Assembly (NCBI GenBank): GCA_009733775.1
Contig: WOGZ01000130.1
Coordinates: 23,423 to 87,422, forward strand
Length of the DNA stretch: 64,000 nucleotides
Source of the DNA: Alectoria sarmentosa
Lineage: Eukaryota > Ascomycota > Lecanoromycetes > Lecanorales > Parmeliaceae
Direction of reading: 5' to 3'
Within the stretch, counting starts at the first letter, position 1. The number at the start of each line of letters is the position of its first letter. The translations under genes and the position numbers were made by a program. Under the pieces are notes generated by a model, which saw only the letters and a list, made by a program, of their open reading frames with translations, did no database searches and was not told the origin of the DNA. Positions 23,766 through 34,785 of the stretch are shown here, piece by piece.

Positions 23766-24904
23766 ATGGGAGAAACACAATTCCTTGTCGGGTAAGTCCC
23801 TGGACGCTGATCTTCAGGGTAAATGCTAATCACCCAGTAGCGGAACCAGCCTTTCCTCCATTGTCAGAGAAGCAGATGGCTTGGACCAGAGCTTCGTGGG
23901 TGTGACAGAATGTCCTCAAGGAGGCTTCCCCGAATTGGCTGGTAGACGGCTGTTCTTGGTCAAGTATGGCAATATTGACCTTGGAGACGTCGAACCATTT
24001 CGTCAAGAGTTGGGGCGAGGTCTCAAGTACGGAAAACATTTTCCTCAATCTCGCACCTTGCAATATTACTGCCTCTTTCTTCCTAGATGATAACGACGCG
24101 TACATTAGCTCGCAAGCCTGGTCTATCACAAAAGGCGCGGATGGAAATTTCACCTTCTACCCTGAACGTAGGGGGCCAAATGAACTTCGTGGGTGTCTTC
24201 CATCTTTTCTTCTTCATTCTCTTGGTACTGTTGCTGTTGCTGAACAGAAGGGTGGTATAGCTCCAAGTCGCAGCGGAAGGCATGAGAACGATCTTCCTCC
24301 ACGATACCGCGATTCGTACGCAGACGAATACGACAGCGGCAATCGGGACCGGGACTACACTCAGTCTCCCCCATCCCGCAGTCGGCGAAGAAACTTCTAC
24401 GCGAACGACTATGATCCCGGCGACACGTATGATAACGTTCCTGAAACTCCCCCTTCCCGCAGTCGGCGAAGAAATTCGTACGCGAACGTTTATGACCGTG
24501 GAACCAGGTACTGGGACTATCCGGAGTCTTTTCGATATCCTGACCCCTCGAGAGACACGTTCGCAAGGAGTTGTGATCCTGGATACTGGAACCGGGAGAC
24601 TACCGAGATTCCCCAATACCGCGACCACTCATACGCACGCAACAGTGATCGATGGGACCGGACCTGGCACACTTTTGAGCTACCTGTGATCTACTCCACA
24701 AGTAACGAGTATAGCAGGAACAGGTATAGAGACGCTCCTCTACCCCCGCGGGCCAACCACGCATCCAGGGCTCACTACCCCTCATGGGATGATCACTATC
24801 TGTGGGCTTATCGCCATTCGGAACGTACACAATTGGGGATTAGGCCCTGGGAGAACAGGATTTGGGGCTTCTTCCGCTCGTTCCTCATTTATGCACTTAC
24901 TTGA
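23766..24904 (+). CDS. Uncharacterised protein with Arg/Tyr/Asp-rich repeat tail
   Basis: Model: exons 23766-23791, 23838-24019 and 24087-24904, total 1,026 nt (341 residues). Intron 1 (46 nt) has gtaagt, tgctaat and ccag and is convincing. Intron 2 (67 nt) has a weaker gtctca donor but restores the frame. The N-terminal ~120 residues begin MGETQFLVG. The tail (from about residue 150) is rich in Arg, Tyr, Asp and Ser, with two adjacent ~22-residue repeats starting PPSRSRRRN. The family is unknown. The start, the phase-2 first intron and the xFxVG junction are shared with the gene at 25265, suggesting paralogy. A pyrimidine-rich stretch at 24195-24245 looks like a 3' splice region, but splicing it would break the frame. 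Confidence 0.45.
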
Positions 24905-25264
24905 TAGCGGCTGCAATGTAGTAACTTGGTCTTGCAAATACAATCTGGTCATGTATTTTCGATGTTGCTTACCGGACACCAGAATACTATTGGCTGCAAT
25001 CACCCGATCATTGCCTTCCTATTCGTCACCTCTGTTTGTCTCCCTTTCAACCTTGAAAAGGGTCTGTTTGCTGAACGCACCCGAACCACAATAATCTCCG
25101 GGTTGTTGCTCATACCTGCAGCATCTTGCAGCGATTCTATTGGCTTGGACACCCGAAATCTCAGTCTCTTCGCCACTAGATCCTGCTGGCACCCGCTCTG
25201 TGGTGGTGCTGTCTCTCCGCATTTAGGCTTTCTTTGGCAATTTTGTAAATTCCAAGTGTGTGCC
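24905..25264. other. Spacer between two possible paralogues
   Basis: No gene supported on either strand. It would contain the promoter of the 25265 gene. Confidence 0.35.
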
Positions 25265-25957
25265 ATGGGCAACAAATTCACCTCGTTAAAAGCGGAACAT
25301 GAAGCTATGCCAGGAAGAGTCCATTTCATCGTCGGGTAAGATCTTGAAATACTCCTCTCAACTAAACATTGAAACTCTCTGCTAGCCCACTATCCGCGGG
25401 GACCACGGAAGATGCCATTGAAGCGGTGCTTGAGCCATATGTCCGGGAATCCACTTTCATGGACGTGGTAGGCCGTGCTCCATTCGATAGTAAAGCGATC
25501 CCATTCTAACATCTCCCGTCGCGAAGGAAAGATGCACGGACCGACACACCAATGCTTACACCAAGTACTGGTCCATCCACTTAGAGTGTACGCCGCACTG
25601 CGACTTCCAGCTCGCTGGGAACATCATGAGTTGGATCCTCAGGTCTGACGACCCACCATTCATCCACTCACCAGCTGTAATCAATGACGGCTAAGAAATG
25701 TGCTAGCACCAACGTTTGGTACCTCGCGCATGATTATGAGTTCCTTGGTATGGAGCGCATGGCGGAGGGATACCGTGAGTGCTTTCTGGTCGTCCGTGCC
25801 CGAGTTTTGATCGAGTTGTTGACAACTCGGTGCTGTAGGACCTTGTCGCAGACGGCATTTTGGGGATAAAATCTCTGAGCCTCCTCTGGTGTGTTCGACG
25901 GCGGGAAGCGGGAGGAGCGCACCTCATAGGCTTTTCCCTCCGTATGTTCGGTGGTGA
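25265..25957 (+). CDS. Uncharacterised five-exon small protein
   Basis: Model: exons 25265-25335, 25386-25467, 25527-25642, 25707-25774 and 25839-25957; 456 nt, 151 residues. All introns are 50-64 nt with GT/AG ends, and a ttctaac branch is visible in the second. The protein begins MGNKFTSLKAEHEAMPG and includes TKYWSIHLECTPHCDFQLAG and NVWYLAHDYEFLGMERMAEG. No domain recognised. The last exon could alternatively be read in another frame (DLVADGILGIKSL...), so the C-terminus is uncertain. Shares start and first-intron phase with the gene at 23766. Confidence 0.4.
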
Positions 25958-26727
25958 GAATGCCGCTGGGGGCGGATTGAGGGGTGGAATCTGTGGTGTG
26001 TATTGTGATGACTTGGCTGCTCGAATCAGAATCATATAGTACTGGCCAAATCTCACACGGTAGCACATTTTATCTCGACGGTTGTGAGTTTGTTCAGGAA
26101 ATTCGAATTGACTGCTATCTTGCAGCAGTCTGCATACTGGCAAAATTTTGCTCAGCAAAGTCATGTAGCCTCAGGAATGCCAGGACTGGCGTTTACCCCC
26201 CTTGGTTCGCGGGATAAGGCTCTGCAGGTCGTTGAGCACCTGAATAAATGAAACTGCAGGGTAGGTCGTTGTGTGTAAGGTACAAAAGGGGGCACTGTTG
26301 ATACGGGTTAAACCATATTGGCCCGGCTATACTCCGTACCTTGGAGACAGCCAACCACTCAAACGCAGCTGCACGAGATGAAAACTGCAAATGAGAATGG
26401 TCCAGATATAGTAGCTCAAGTCCGCAATTTCGGAAGAAGACTTGCATCGCCTGTCTATTCATGCAATGAGCTAATCTGCAATCTTTTTGTTGCACTCGAG
26501 AAGAGGAAGCTTAATATACTTCTGGGAAAGTTCGGGACTACTGGGAAGCTATCGATCAGTTCTGCAGGAGTAAAGAGCGAGAGGACTTCAAGAAAGACGA
26601 TATAAAGGACAAAGGTACTCTGCACGGGTAAGCTTGAAGCTCTCGATAACGCCTTGACGACATGAGTGGGTTTTGAGACATGGTTGGCTAACGTTTGGCA
26701 GAGTGTTACAATCCGTAAATCTTTAAA
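25958..26727 (+). other. Possible 3' part of an unrecognised multi-exon gene
   Basis: A coding-like segment near 26520-26620 reads DYWEAIDQFCRSKEREDFKK. With an intron (donor gtaagc at about 26630, branch ggctaac, acceptor ggcag near 26700) it can end in GVLQSVNL and a stop at about 26725. The 5' exons could not be traced because the upstream frame is blocked. Confidence 0.25.
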
Positions 26728-27092
26728 ATGAGCACCTTGGACGATAAAATTACTGATAACGGCTGTCTAGCCGCTGCTAATAATCTTGAGGTGGCGGTAT
26801 TCAATCTCATGCCTAATGTCACTGGTGCTTCTGAAATGGTGGACTCCCATCAGGGCGGGGTGGAGCGCAAGTATGTAAGAAGAGAAGCGAACACATATTT
26901 GCCAAGGGATGTTCGAATACCGCCCTTTGGATTACATCTTCTCTTTTCAGCGAGACGCTACGTGATGATAGTAAGAGTGCTACGATCTCTTCCTGTTCTC
27001 CTAAGCGGAAATTTCTTGACGAGGACTTTCGGTGTTTCACCAAGATCAGAGCCACCAACGGCTTTGAGTTTAGAGAGAGCGAAACCTCGTAA
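26728..27092 (+). CDS. Possible small two-exon hypothetical protein
   Basis: Exons 26728-26870 and 26951-27092 (285 nt, 94 residues) are joined by an 80-nt intron with donor gtatgt and a strong polypyrimidine/acceptor (cttctcttttcag). The spliced product contains DDSKSATISSC and SPKRKFLDEDFRCF; no family is recognised. It starts 3 nt after a candidate stop of the preceding segment, so it may instead be part of that transcript. Confidence 0.3.
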
Positions 27093-29906
27093 AGATTTTG
27101 GGAGGTTATAACAGCTGTCCCTAGAATATGCATCCGCAACATTATGGTTGGAAGCTGAAGTGGGTTTGAGATAAAATGTGTGCCCCTCTCGTGAATCTGG
27201 GGTAGCGATGGCCGTTGGTGTGCTATCAGGAGGTGGCGGATATCTTTTTTTTGAAATGGACCGGCTTGAAGTAGATCAAGAATTAGCTTGGCTGACCGCT
27301 ACGAAGAAAACGACCCGAGAGGAAGAATGGTGGTTGGGTGGGAACGGTCCACAGCGACTTGACGAAGCTTTAAAGACCGAAAACGACTTCCTGGAACCAG
27401 AACAGCCTCCATCCAACACTGGAACAGCTACGCATCCAGGCCACTTTGACTAAGATGTCTCAGTACTTATCTGGTGCAAGAAGTCTTGCATACCTTGCAG
27501 CCGTACAGCTACCAGCAAGTGGTGGCAGGCGGAGATGAGTGATTATTTCAAATCGTCGCCATGGATTCCACGCCGCTGTTCTAGATCGGCTATGTGCAAT
27601 GGTGGTCTTCGAGGCTTGCTGCCATGATAGCTTTTCATTAATGACGTTCTCAAAGCGGTATGAATGAATTACGAGGTTAGACAATTGGTGGAACGCTTGA
27701 CCCAATCACGATAAAGCTCAGATTGCGCCTCTGCTCCCCACAGCCGGAGACAGGCTTTCATCTCGAGCCCCGTAACTAGCTACGGTAACTCCCCCAGCAT
27801 AGATGAGCAGCCTCATAAATCACCTTGAATTTCCCAATGGTCTTCTTCCAAGTCGCCACGGGCGAAAAGGCCAGTGCGGTACTGCTTCAAAAATACAATC
27901 ATTCATGACAATGAATCGAGCTCTACGTCAAGTGCTAAGCAGATGCTGAAACCCGTAAGAGTTGTTTGGAGGGTGACGAGGAGCCGCCAGGGCTTTTGAT
28001 GTGTAGCGGAACGGTCTCCTATGTTCACACGGCGACTTTATTACACGGCGGCTTGGAGTGTCGAAAGCTCAGATGTCTTTTTCTGTTTGTCTTGTTAAAG
28101 CAGAATCTCCTTTGCAAGTGATTTTACTAGTCAATAAATGGGTGGCGTACATTCAAAGTTCGAGAGTGTAACCATGAAATCGTACCCGTAGCAGATTAAT
28201 GCACTTGCTGCATCGAGAAAAGGAGAAGTTGCACCACTATGCGCTCAGCTCAGATGAATCGAACACCTCATCCTCGACGCATGATCATTAGTGATTTCAT
28301 TTCGCTGAGGACGGCCTTTCTTCATCAGCTCCCGTGCGGTCGTTGCCTCTGGTCGTTTCCGATGTGGCGGCTTTTTTCTGCATCGCTGATGCAGGGATTT
28401 TTCCGATACCACTGGCTCAGCCGCACAAGCGAGAGCTGCTAAACGCTGCCCAAGTTCCCTTCTATAGCTAGCGACTCTCGTGAAGACGCGCTGATCGCTT
28501 CAATCATACGAACAGAAGCTTCGCTGTATGTGCTCTCCACGTTGTGCTCCATTCACTTGCGTGCCTCCGCTCTCTGGCTCGTACCCAACACCTTGTGTAT
28601 TCTCCCTCCTGTCTCCGCCACTTCTATATACCCTTGTGTCGCGTGGGCCCCTGTCCTTTTCAAGTCCTCTCTTCCTGCTGTGTGGTGCATGTTTTGCCAC
28701 AAGGCAGGGTTTTGCGATCCTTAGTTCGACGACGCTTTATGCCCATAAGTTGTGATTTGTCTTTTCGGCAAGTAAGGGAGATGGCGGAGAGAACACCGTG
28801 ATTTAGAAGGAAGGGTCCAGGTCAAGGGCTGAAGACGAAGAGAGGCAGAAGCAGCTCAACGGCTACCCGGAGTACGGCTAGTGTCCCTCCTATTATGCTG
28901 GCTTGGACCGAAGGGCTGGAGTTTGGGGACGACTCGGCGCTGCGCCATGCCGCAGGCTATCGACCAAGTTGATGTCATGGACTTTGACAGCTGTAGGATA
29001 CTTGGTGGCGTCGACTGCGAGTGGAAAGTTTCTCCCTCTTGACTCGAGAAGCGTTGTCTTTGCTGACGGTGGAAATCACAGTGCAAGGCAATTACTTGGG
29101 TGAGCACGGTGAGATATGAATCGTGAGAAATGGCGCGTATGGATGCGGCTTTTTCCGGAGCTAAGCCGTTCGCGAGCTAGTCCAAAATTCCTCTTGTGCT
29201 CCACTCCCGAAAAATCGTGCACATCTGGAACTCGATGGAAGACAGATTGGCAAAATGTGAGGGTCCGATCACCTCCTCGACGAAAGAGAAATTCTCGAAT
29301 TGGCCCGGAGAATGCCGGAATTTGCCCCCTGAATATTCCCACTGAACAGTCTGAATTACGGAGCGCTACAGAATACTCTCTCTCAAGCCCGGCGCTCATG
29401 ATCCACACTAGTGACAACTGAGACGGCTCTTGCCTGACCAATGAAGCTCAAATGATGAGGTGTTATCTCTACAGGAAGGAATAACTTGGCCTACATGCCC
29501 ATAGCTGTTGGGGTGGTAACCCTGTGTAGGGCAAGCCATCAAGAGAGTGGATGCAGGACGGATGGGCGGCTTTGGTGATCTTTGGTCTGAGAACGTACGT
29601 GAGAACCCAGGTATCATCGGGAAACCCACGATTTGTACCATGGTAAGGCGTCGGGGCTTTTCGATCCAACGCCCTACCTGCGGGGTCAAGCTCCTGCAGG
29701 TCCCACGCTATGTTGTACGCCATCTGAGTCAGGCCTTTTCATCGTCGAAGCCTCTTATCCCCACGCTGATTTGGCAAATCGGGTAACACTTTACCTCTCA
29801 TTCTCTCTACTTGCTGCTTATTCTTCTTGTTCGTCTCCTACGTCGCAATCTTCTGCTCTCCAAGAACAAATTTACAGAGCCTTGTTGACAAATTTTAACT
29901 TGAGCT
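27093..29906. other. Gene-poor region
   Basis: Contains short unrelated frames (27178-27453 acidic/Trp-rich; 28239-28442; 29116-29421) with no recognised domain or supported splice structure. No repeat family or RNA gene seen. Confidence 0.4.
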
Positions 29907-30923
29907 ATGGCTGAGTCAAATGATCTGTATTCCCGAATTTCCACCTTCCATGACACCTACGCTGGTCATGTCCTTCCCAACGAGTGAGTCTGGTGTCCTA
30001 CTTTTCGACTCGTACCATCTGTTCTGCCTTCGCCATAAAAACCTACGATCGCCTCAACCTTCCAGCCTACAGCTGACGGCTTCTCTACTACAAGCCCAGC
30101 AGAGCACTCTCGCCTCCACGACCAGAACCTCGCCCTCGTCGCCCTAGTAAACGACCGCATCGTCCACGCCCCCGTCTCTAACCCAAACACAGTCCTAGAT
30201 AGCGGCTGCGGCACTCGCGTCGTCACCCGCTTTCTAGGCAGCACGCAATTCCCCAATGCCTCCCACATCTACGGCATCGACATATGCCAAGTCCCAGCAT
30301 CTCCACTCGGCGAGAAACAAGCCGCCAACGTGACATTCATCCGCGGCGATTTCCGTAAATTGTCGGGGACAGATCCCCGCTTGCGATTTGGTTCCGCAGA
30401 TTTGTATACAGTCGCTTGCTCGAGTTCGGCATGACGGACTGGCCCGGCTGCGTGGGTCAGGTCTTCGAAACGCTGAAGCCAGGGGCTTGGGTCAAAATGG
30501 TGGATTATATCGAAGACGTTTTCTTCTCCGACAACAGAGCCGTTGACCCGCGGGAGGACTGGGAATGGCTACGGGCGATTCGGGCGGGTGGGAAGCGGCA
30601 GGGTCTCGATCTTGATGCCGGGCGCAATCATGCTGGATACATGGGGCAAGCCGGCTTTGTGGATGTGCAGCGAGGGGGAATATAAAGTGCCGTACTGGAT
30701 GGGAGCGGAGAAGGACCTTCCGGGGTCCAAGAAAATGACAGAGCATGTGATTGGAGATAAGTGGGGATTTTATTGGCACTTGATCCCTAAGTTATTGGAG
30801 GGGATGGGGTATGGGAAGGAGGATGTGGAGAGGTTGAGAAGGGAGATGGTGGGGAATTTAGAGAAGGAGGAGGGCATGTATCAGATCTTTTGCGTTACAA
30901 TTGGGCGGAAGCCTGGTTTATAG
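29907..30923 (+). pseudogene. SAM-dependent methyltransferase, frameshifted
   Basis: Exon 1 (29907-29983) encodes MAESNDLYSRISTFHDTYAG and joins, after a 111-nt intron (gtgagt...ctacaag), to exon 2 at 30095. Exon 2 has the class I methyltransferase signature VLDSGCGT followed by IYGIDI, an acidic-loop region, and WPGCVGQVFETLKPGAWVK (post-motif III). This resembles LaeA-like/TAM-domain fungal methyltransferases. Two shifts break the frame: near 30407 (DLY to SRLLEFGMTDW) and near 30670 (GFVDVQ to EGEYKVPYWMG). After the second shift the frame runs to a natural end at 30923. All conserved parts remain, so inactivation looks recent, or the two indels are sequence errors. Target unknown. Confidence 0.7.
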
Positions 30924-31423
30924 AATGGGACATTTTGAAGAATTAATTAGTATCCGAGGACATGGAGAGGCAGAGATGAAAGAAAGAATGAAGTGACGGA
31001 GAGATGAGATGTAAAGTTCCCGCATCTCATAGTCAAGATCATCTTTCACAAGTGTTCGGTCAAAGCAATCATCCTATGGTCGTCAAATGACCGTCAACTT
31101 CACGCCTTCGACTTCAATTCCCGAGTACTTGCCCATTGTACATACACCCAACCTCATGCACAGAGATCTTCGCCTTTCAATGTGTCCCATGTCACGCTGC
31201 AAAAAAGACTTATCAATAGATTTAAGATTATATGCCGAGACCAAGCTTGGCGCCAAGGCTTTACAACATAGTTTATCAAGCATCGTGACATCTTTGTTCA
31301 CACCAGGTTTGAGATAATTCTACCAACCGCACACACGACACAAGTCATTCTCAACACCTCCCACAAGCACTACCGTAATGACAGCAGCTTCATGATTCCA
31401 GGGGTCTCTCAGTCCGCGTGACC
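30924..31423. other. Intergenic
   Basis: Nothing recognised; presumed promoter of the F-box gene at its right end. Confidence 0.4.
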
Positions 31424-32488
31424 ATGACTATATCCATGGATGCCACCAAGCTTCGATACCTCACTTACTCGCGGGGTGACATCTGCGACCGCACTATCGA
31501 CACTGAATACCTTCAGCATGACTGCCCTCTTGATCAGACATCCTCAAGATTGCCCACAGTTTTCCATATGCAAACTGCCTCACTCGGACGATTCGACAAA
31601 CTACCTCTAGAGACCACACAAAACATCCTTTCAAATCTCGATCTCAGTACCCTGACATTTCTTCGGTCTATCAGTAGACGTACGACCTTCCTAGTTGATT
31701 CTTTACCTGCCTATCAAAAGGTCATCACTCACTCTCCTAATGCCTTACGTGCTTTGCTTAGCACCCACGTAGCTCAATACTTCACCGCAAACGATCTTCA
31801 CAACGCTCTCCGAGCTCAAAACTGCTTCTTATGTGGCCAGTTCGGTGCTTTCTTGTATCTTCTCGAATGTCACCGCTGCTGCTGGCAATGCCTCACCAGT
31901 GATGAAGACCTTCTACCCATATCGCAATCATCGGCAAAACTCATGTTCCGCTTTGACGCGCAGACAGGGGCCAAACTCCCGATGCTGTTGAATATTCCTG
32001 GTTCCTACGGTCTGAAGCAAGAACGATTGCCTCATACGAGATCGAAGGGTGGAGTACGCGTCGCCTTGGTGGCATATGGAGCGGCAAGAAAAGCACGTGT
32101 AAGATCGCAACTCCACGATCTCCTGAGCCAAGATTACGAAAAGCTCAAGCTGGAAACGAGAATCGCCTTCCGAGGCCCACTTTCCCAGGACTTTATGTGG
32201 GAAATGGACTGCATGAACTACGACCCCGCCGGGTATGAGGCAGGCTATGGGCTCGAGCCCCAACGCTTCATGGCCGCGATTCGCTTTCCCACATTGATCG
32301 CCGGTACCGATACCGTTGAGGGGGGTATTTCTTGCCTGGGATGCTTGGAAAGGGCCAAAGATGGGGACGAAGAGCGATTCTGGAACAAGCAGTACACGAA
32401 TGAGGGCATGGTGAAGCACTTGGAGCAGTGCCAAAAGGCAGCACGCTCGTGGGCGAAAGATCGCATGACGGAATTGCGTAAGCGCTGA
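31424..32488 (+). CDS. F-box protein
   Basis: An intact single-exon gene of 354 residues from the ATG at 31424. Near residue 60 the sequence FDKLPLETTQNILSNLDLST is followed by a run of Leu/Ser/Arg residues, matching the F-box that binds Skp1 in SCF ubiquitin ligases. A zinc-ribbon-like region follows (CFLCGQ ... CHRCCWQC, about residues 135-160), and another Cys pair (CLGC) lies near residue 305. The rest is a typical fungal F-box C-terminus of unknown substrate specificity. An in-frame ATG near the F-box could be an alternative start. Confidence 0.82.
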   Translation: MTISMDATKLRYLTYSRGDICDRTIDTEYLQHDCPLDQTSSRLPTVFHMQTASLGRFDKLPLETTQNILSNLDLSTLTFLRSISRRTTFLVDSLPAYQKVITHSPNALRALLSTHVAQYFTANDLHNALRAQNCFLCGQFGAFLYLLECHRCCWQCLTSDEDLLPISQSSAKLMFRFDAQTGAKLPMLLNIPGSYGLKQERLPHTRSKGGVRVALVAYGAARKARVRSQLHDLLSQDYEKLKLETRIAFRGPLSQDFMWEMDCMNYDPAGYEAGYGLEPQRFMAAIRFPTLIAGTDTVEGGISCLGCLERAKDGDEERFWNKQYTNEGMVKHLEQCQKAARSWAKDRMTELRKR

Positions 32489-33890
32489 TGGATGGTCTCT
32501 TAATCACTGGAAGCGATGCTGAGGAAGGGGGTGATGAGAGCGAAAAGGCCACCACATCGTGGGGACTTGGGGGATTGGTCATCTTACTCTGTCAATTGAG
32601 AATAAACGGGCAGAATACAATCTGGCTCAGTAGTTTCGCAGCATGCCAGAGCTGCGGTCTAAAACGAGATTTAGTGTCAAAACTCTGATTGAAAATGTGT
32701 CCCTACCTCCATCAAATACCCTACCCTTATTGGAATCGTATGTGCCTTGCCAGAAAGTAATCCGTCAAGCCGAGTAGCGGTTCTGCCTCGTCTGTGTTTT
32801 ATCTCCCACACCGCATTCATACTTGCGCCTTCCTACGTACAACGCTGGCGTAATAGCATTAGATATAACGCAGAGCGATCTTCATTACTTCCATGTCGCG
32901 CCTCACACTGTCGCCGCTTTTCCTAGCTGTCGCTTTCGCCGGGCGGTGTGGGCTCTTACGGATGCAGGTATGTGCTCTCCATATTTGCTAGTGTCAACAA
33001 CTAACGTAGCCTGAAATAGCTGTTGTAAGCTTAGGATGAGATGAGAATAATGTTGAGATATATGGGCCTTGTGAGAAACAGCATCACGATATTACATCAA
33101 TCACAAAGGAACTGCTAGCAGTAGCAGTGAATAATGGCTCTCAACAATAGCTTACCAGCGTACGGGTCCTTAGCAGCTGTGGAGATGGTATTGATGTACT
33201 CGTAGCATGCTTGATTCAGATGATGTGGCATTCCTAGGTCTCTTTCTATAGGAGCCGTTTTTTGGCATAGACCATGCCACTCCTGCATAGAGATGCGGGG
33301 TCCGTATCGCGGGTATCTTTTTTTAAGTTCGAGTGCCACCTGCTGGTTTCTTCAATAGATAAAAATATTCCTGAAATTACTCTGGTTTCACGGATAGTAA
33401 CCTGAAGGCAAATCTAGCCATGATACTGTCGCAAGTGACCTTGAGAAACACCACTTTCCCCTTTCTGGTATTTCTTGTATGAATTCTGTTGGACATGTTC
33501 CTGATGCTGGAGAATATGTAGACAAACAGGGTAATGTTTGAATCACGGCTTGAGAATTGTCCTTACTTTCGTTTCTAGATCGCTGGTGGCATGGAACACC
33601 TGATATGATAGGCTCAGCTCATGCATGAAGCCCAGACCTACTGGCCTGCAGCGTCTCGTCCGCCAAGTTCTAAAGATACAAACAGCACAACTACGGCGTG
33701 ATCTCAAACCTTACAACTACCATCCCATAGTCCGAGAAAATGGAAACTCAAGTGCACTCAAGATGCTTTTGCTCACACATTTTCGGTCGTTCTCAGGAAA
33801 AACATAACAAATTTCTTCGCTCTTTCACGTAGTTATTGACGACATTAAAAATAAGAAATGTAAAGACGATAAGTACTCGTGCGGCAGATA
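32489..33890. other. Gene-poor region
   Basis: Short open frames only, none with domain or splice support. No tandem repeat of note. Confidence 0.4.
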
Positions 33891-34013
33891 AGTCGAGGCC
33901 CTTGGCAGTCTAGCCGCAAGGAGCTAGCTTCTGACCAAAGGATGCAGATCGGGGGGGAAATGAGCTGTTTTCATTGGTGGATACTCCCGCACCGGACTGC
34001 CAAGGGTCTAGAC
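33891..34013. mobile_element. Possible MITE-like element
   Basis: The ends form an imperfect ~27-bp inverted repeat (agtcgaggcccttggcagtc at left; reverse complement of gactgccaagggtctagact at right) with a perfect 12-bp core, separated by ~85 bp. The left end is preceded by TA, but the right end is followed by TT, so a clean target duplication is not visible. AGTC-type termini with TA sites are common in fungal pogo/Fot elements; this could equally be a plain hairpin. Confidence 0.35.
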
Positions 34014-34113
34014 TTTTCGGTCACAAAAGTAGAAAGAAGAAGAAAAAAGCTCACTCGAGCAAAAATTGGTCAAAAAACAGTTATATAACACAATAGTAGA
34101 AAAAAAAGAAATA

Positions 34114-34252
34114 CCTTCGATAGCTCAGTTGGAAGAGCACGAGACGTAAGTTATTGCCTGTCTTTGATGTGAGATTTTAATTAAATTTGAAATAGTGTAA
34201 TTGTGCTAGTTAGTTTATCTCGGGGTCGCCGGTTCGATCCCGGCTCGAAGGA
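34114..34252 (+). tRNA. tRNA-Tyr candidate (GTA) with ~66-nt intron; U33 apparently missing
   Basis: The acceptor stem ccttcga pairs with tcgaagg. The D-arm is gctc/gagc, the anticodon stem cgaga/tctcg, and the T-arm gccgg-ttcgatc-ccggc, with discriminator A and a downstream T-run (34253-34260) as Pol III terminator. A-box (tagctcagttgg) and B-box (ggttcgatccc) are good. The variable loop is 5 nt, excluding Leu/Ser. An intron interrupts the anticodon loop, as in eukaryotic tRNA-Tyr genes. The loop reads c-gta-a with no T between C32 and the anticodon, so the universally conserved U33 seems deleted; a pseudogene or assembly error is possible. Confidence 0.6.
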
Positions 34253-34260
34253 ATTTTTTT

Positions 34261-34785
34261 TCTTTTTTTCCTTCCCCCCCTACTTCTTGATTAGTTTAAT
34301 CGATGGTCTGGTAGATGCACACGGGGGCTTCGCGCATAGCGGATACCACAAGATCGTCTCTCGTGTCCTTGAGTATCAACCGTACAGCCTGATGTGGACC
34401 TGGGTAGATGGAACGACGTCCGGCGAGTACCCCTGGGTTGAGAGGAATCTCCCCATCGGTGCCTCGCTGGGCCAGCTCTCCAAGTCTTCCAGCGAACTTG
34501 TGCCTGTCTGCCCGCTCCATCTACCATCACTGCAGAGACTTAGACGAAAGAGATTATATGATGCAATACTTGGTACGATAACACAAGTGGATCATAATCA
34601 TATTCAAATACTACTTGCGAAGTCTACATGGGCCTCCAGACGGACCAACAAAAAAGATCCACTCTGATATCAACCTTTACATCTTAGTCAGGCAGACCCT
34701 AGTCACGCTTTAGCAGCACCGATCCCTCAGTCAGAAGGTACCAATCATACATAGATTCAACGCCATGAAGGCCTAATGCCAAAGG
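34261..34785. other. Intergenic
   Basis: A pyrimidine run after the tRNA, then short frames on both strands without recognised content. Confidence 0.4.

Noticed and set aside
24177..24250. Possible third intron in the 23766 gene (pyrimidine-rich, ends ctgaacag)
   Set aside because: Splicing it shifts the frame and stops after about a dozen codons, while the unspliced frame stays open for 200 codons.
34114..34252. tRNA-Leu(TAA) reading of the interrupted tRNA
   Set aside because: Leu tRNAs need a long variable arm; this one has 5 nt. The Tyr reading with a missing U33 fits better.
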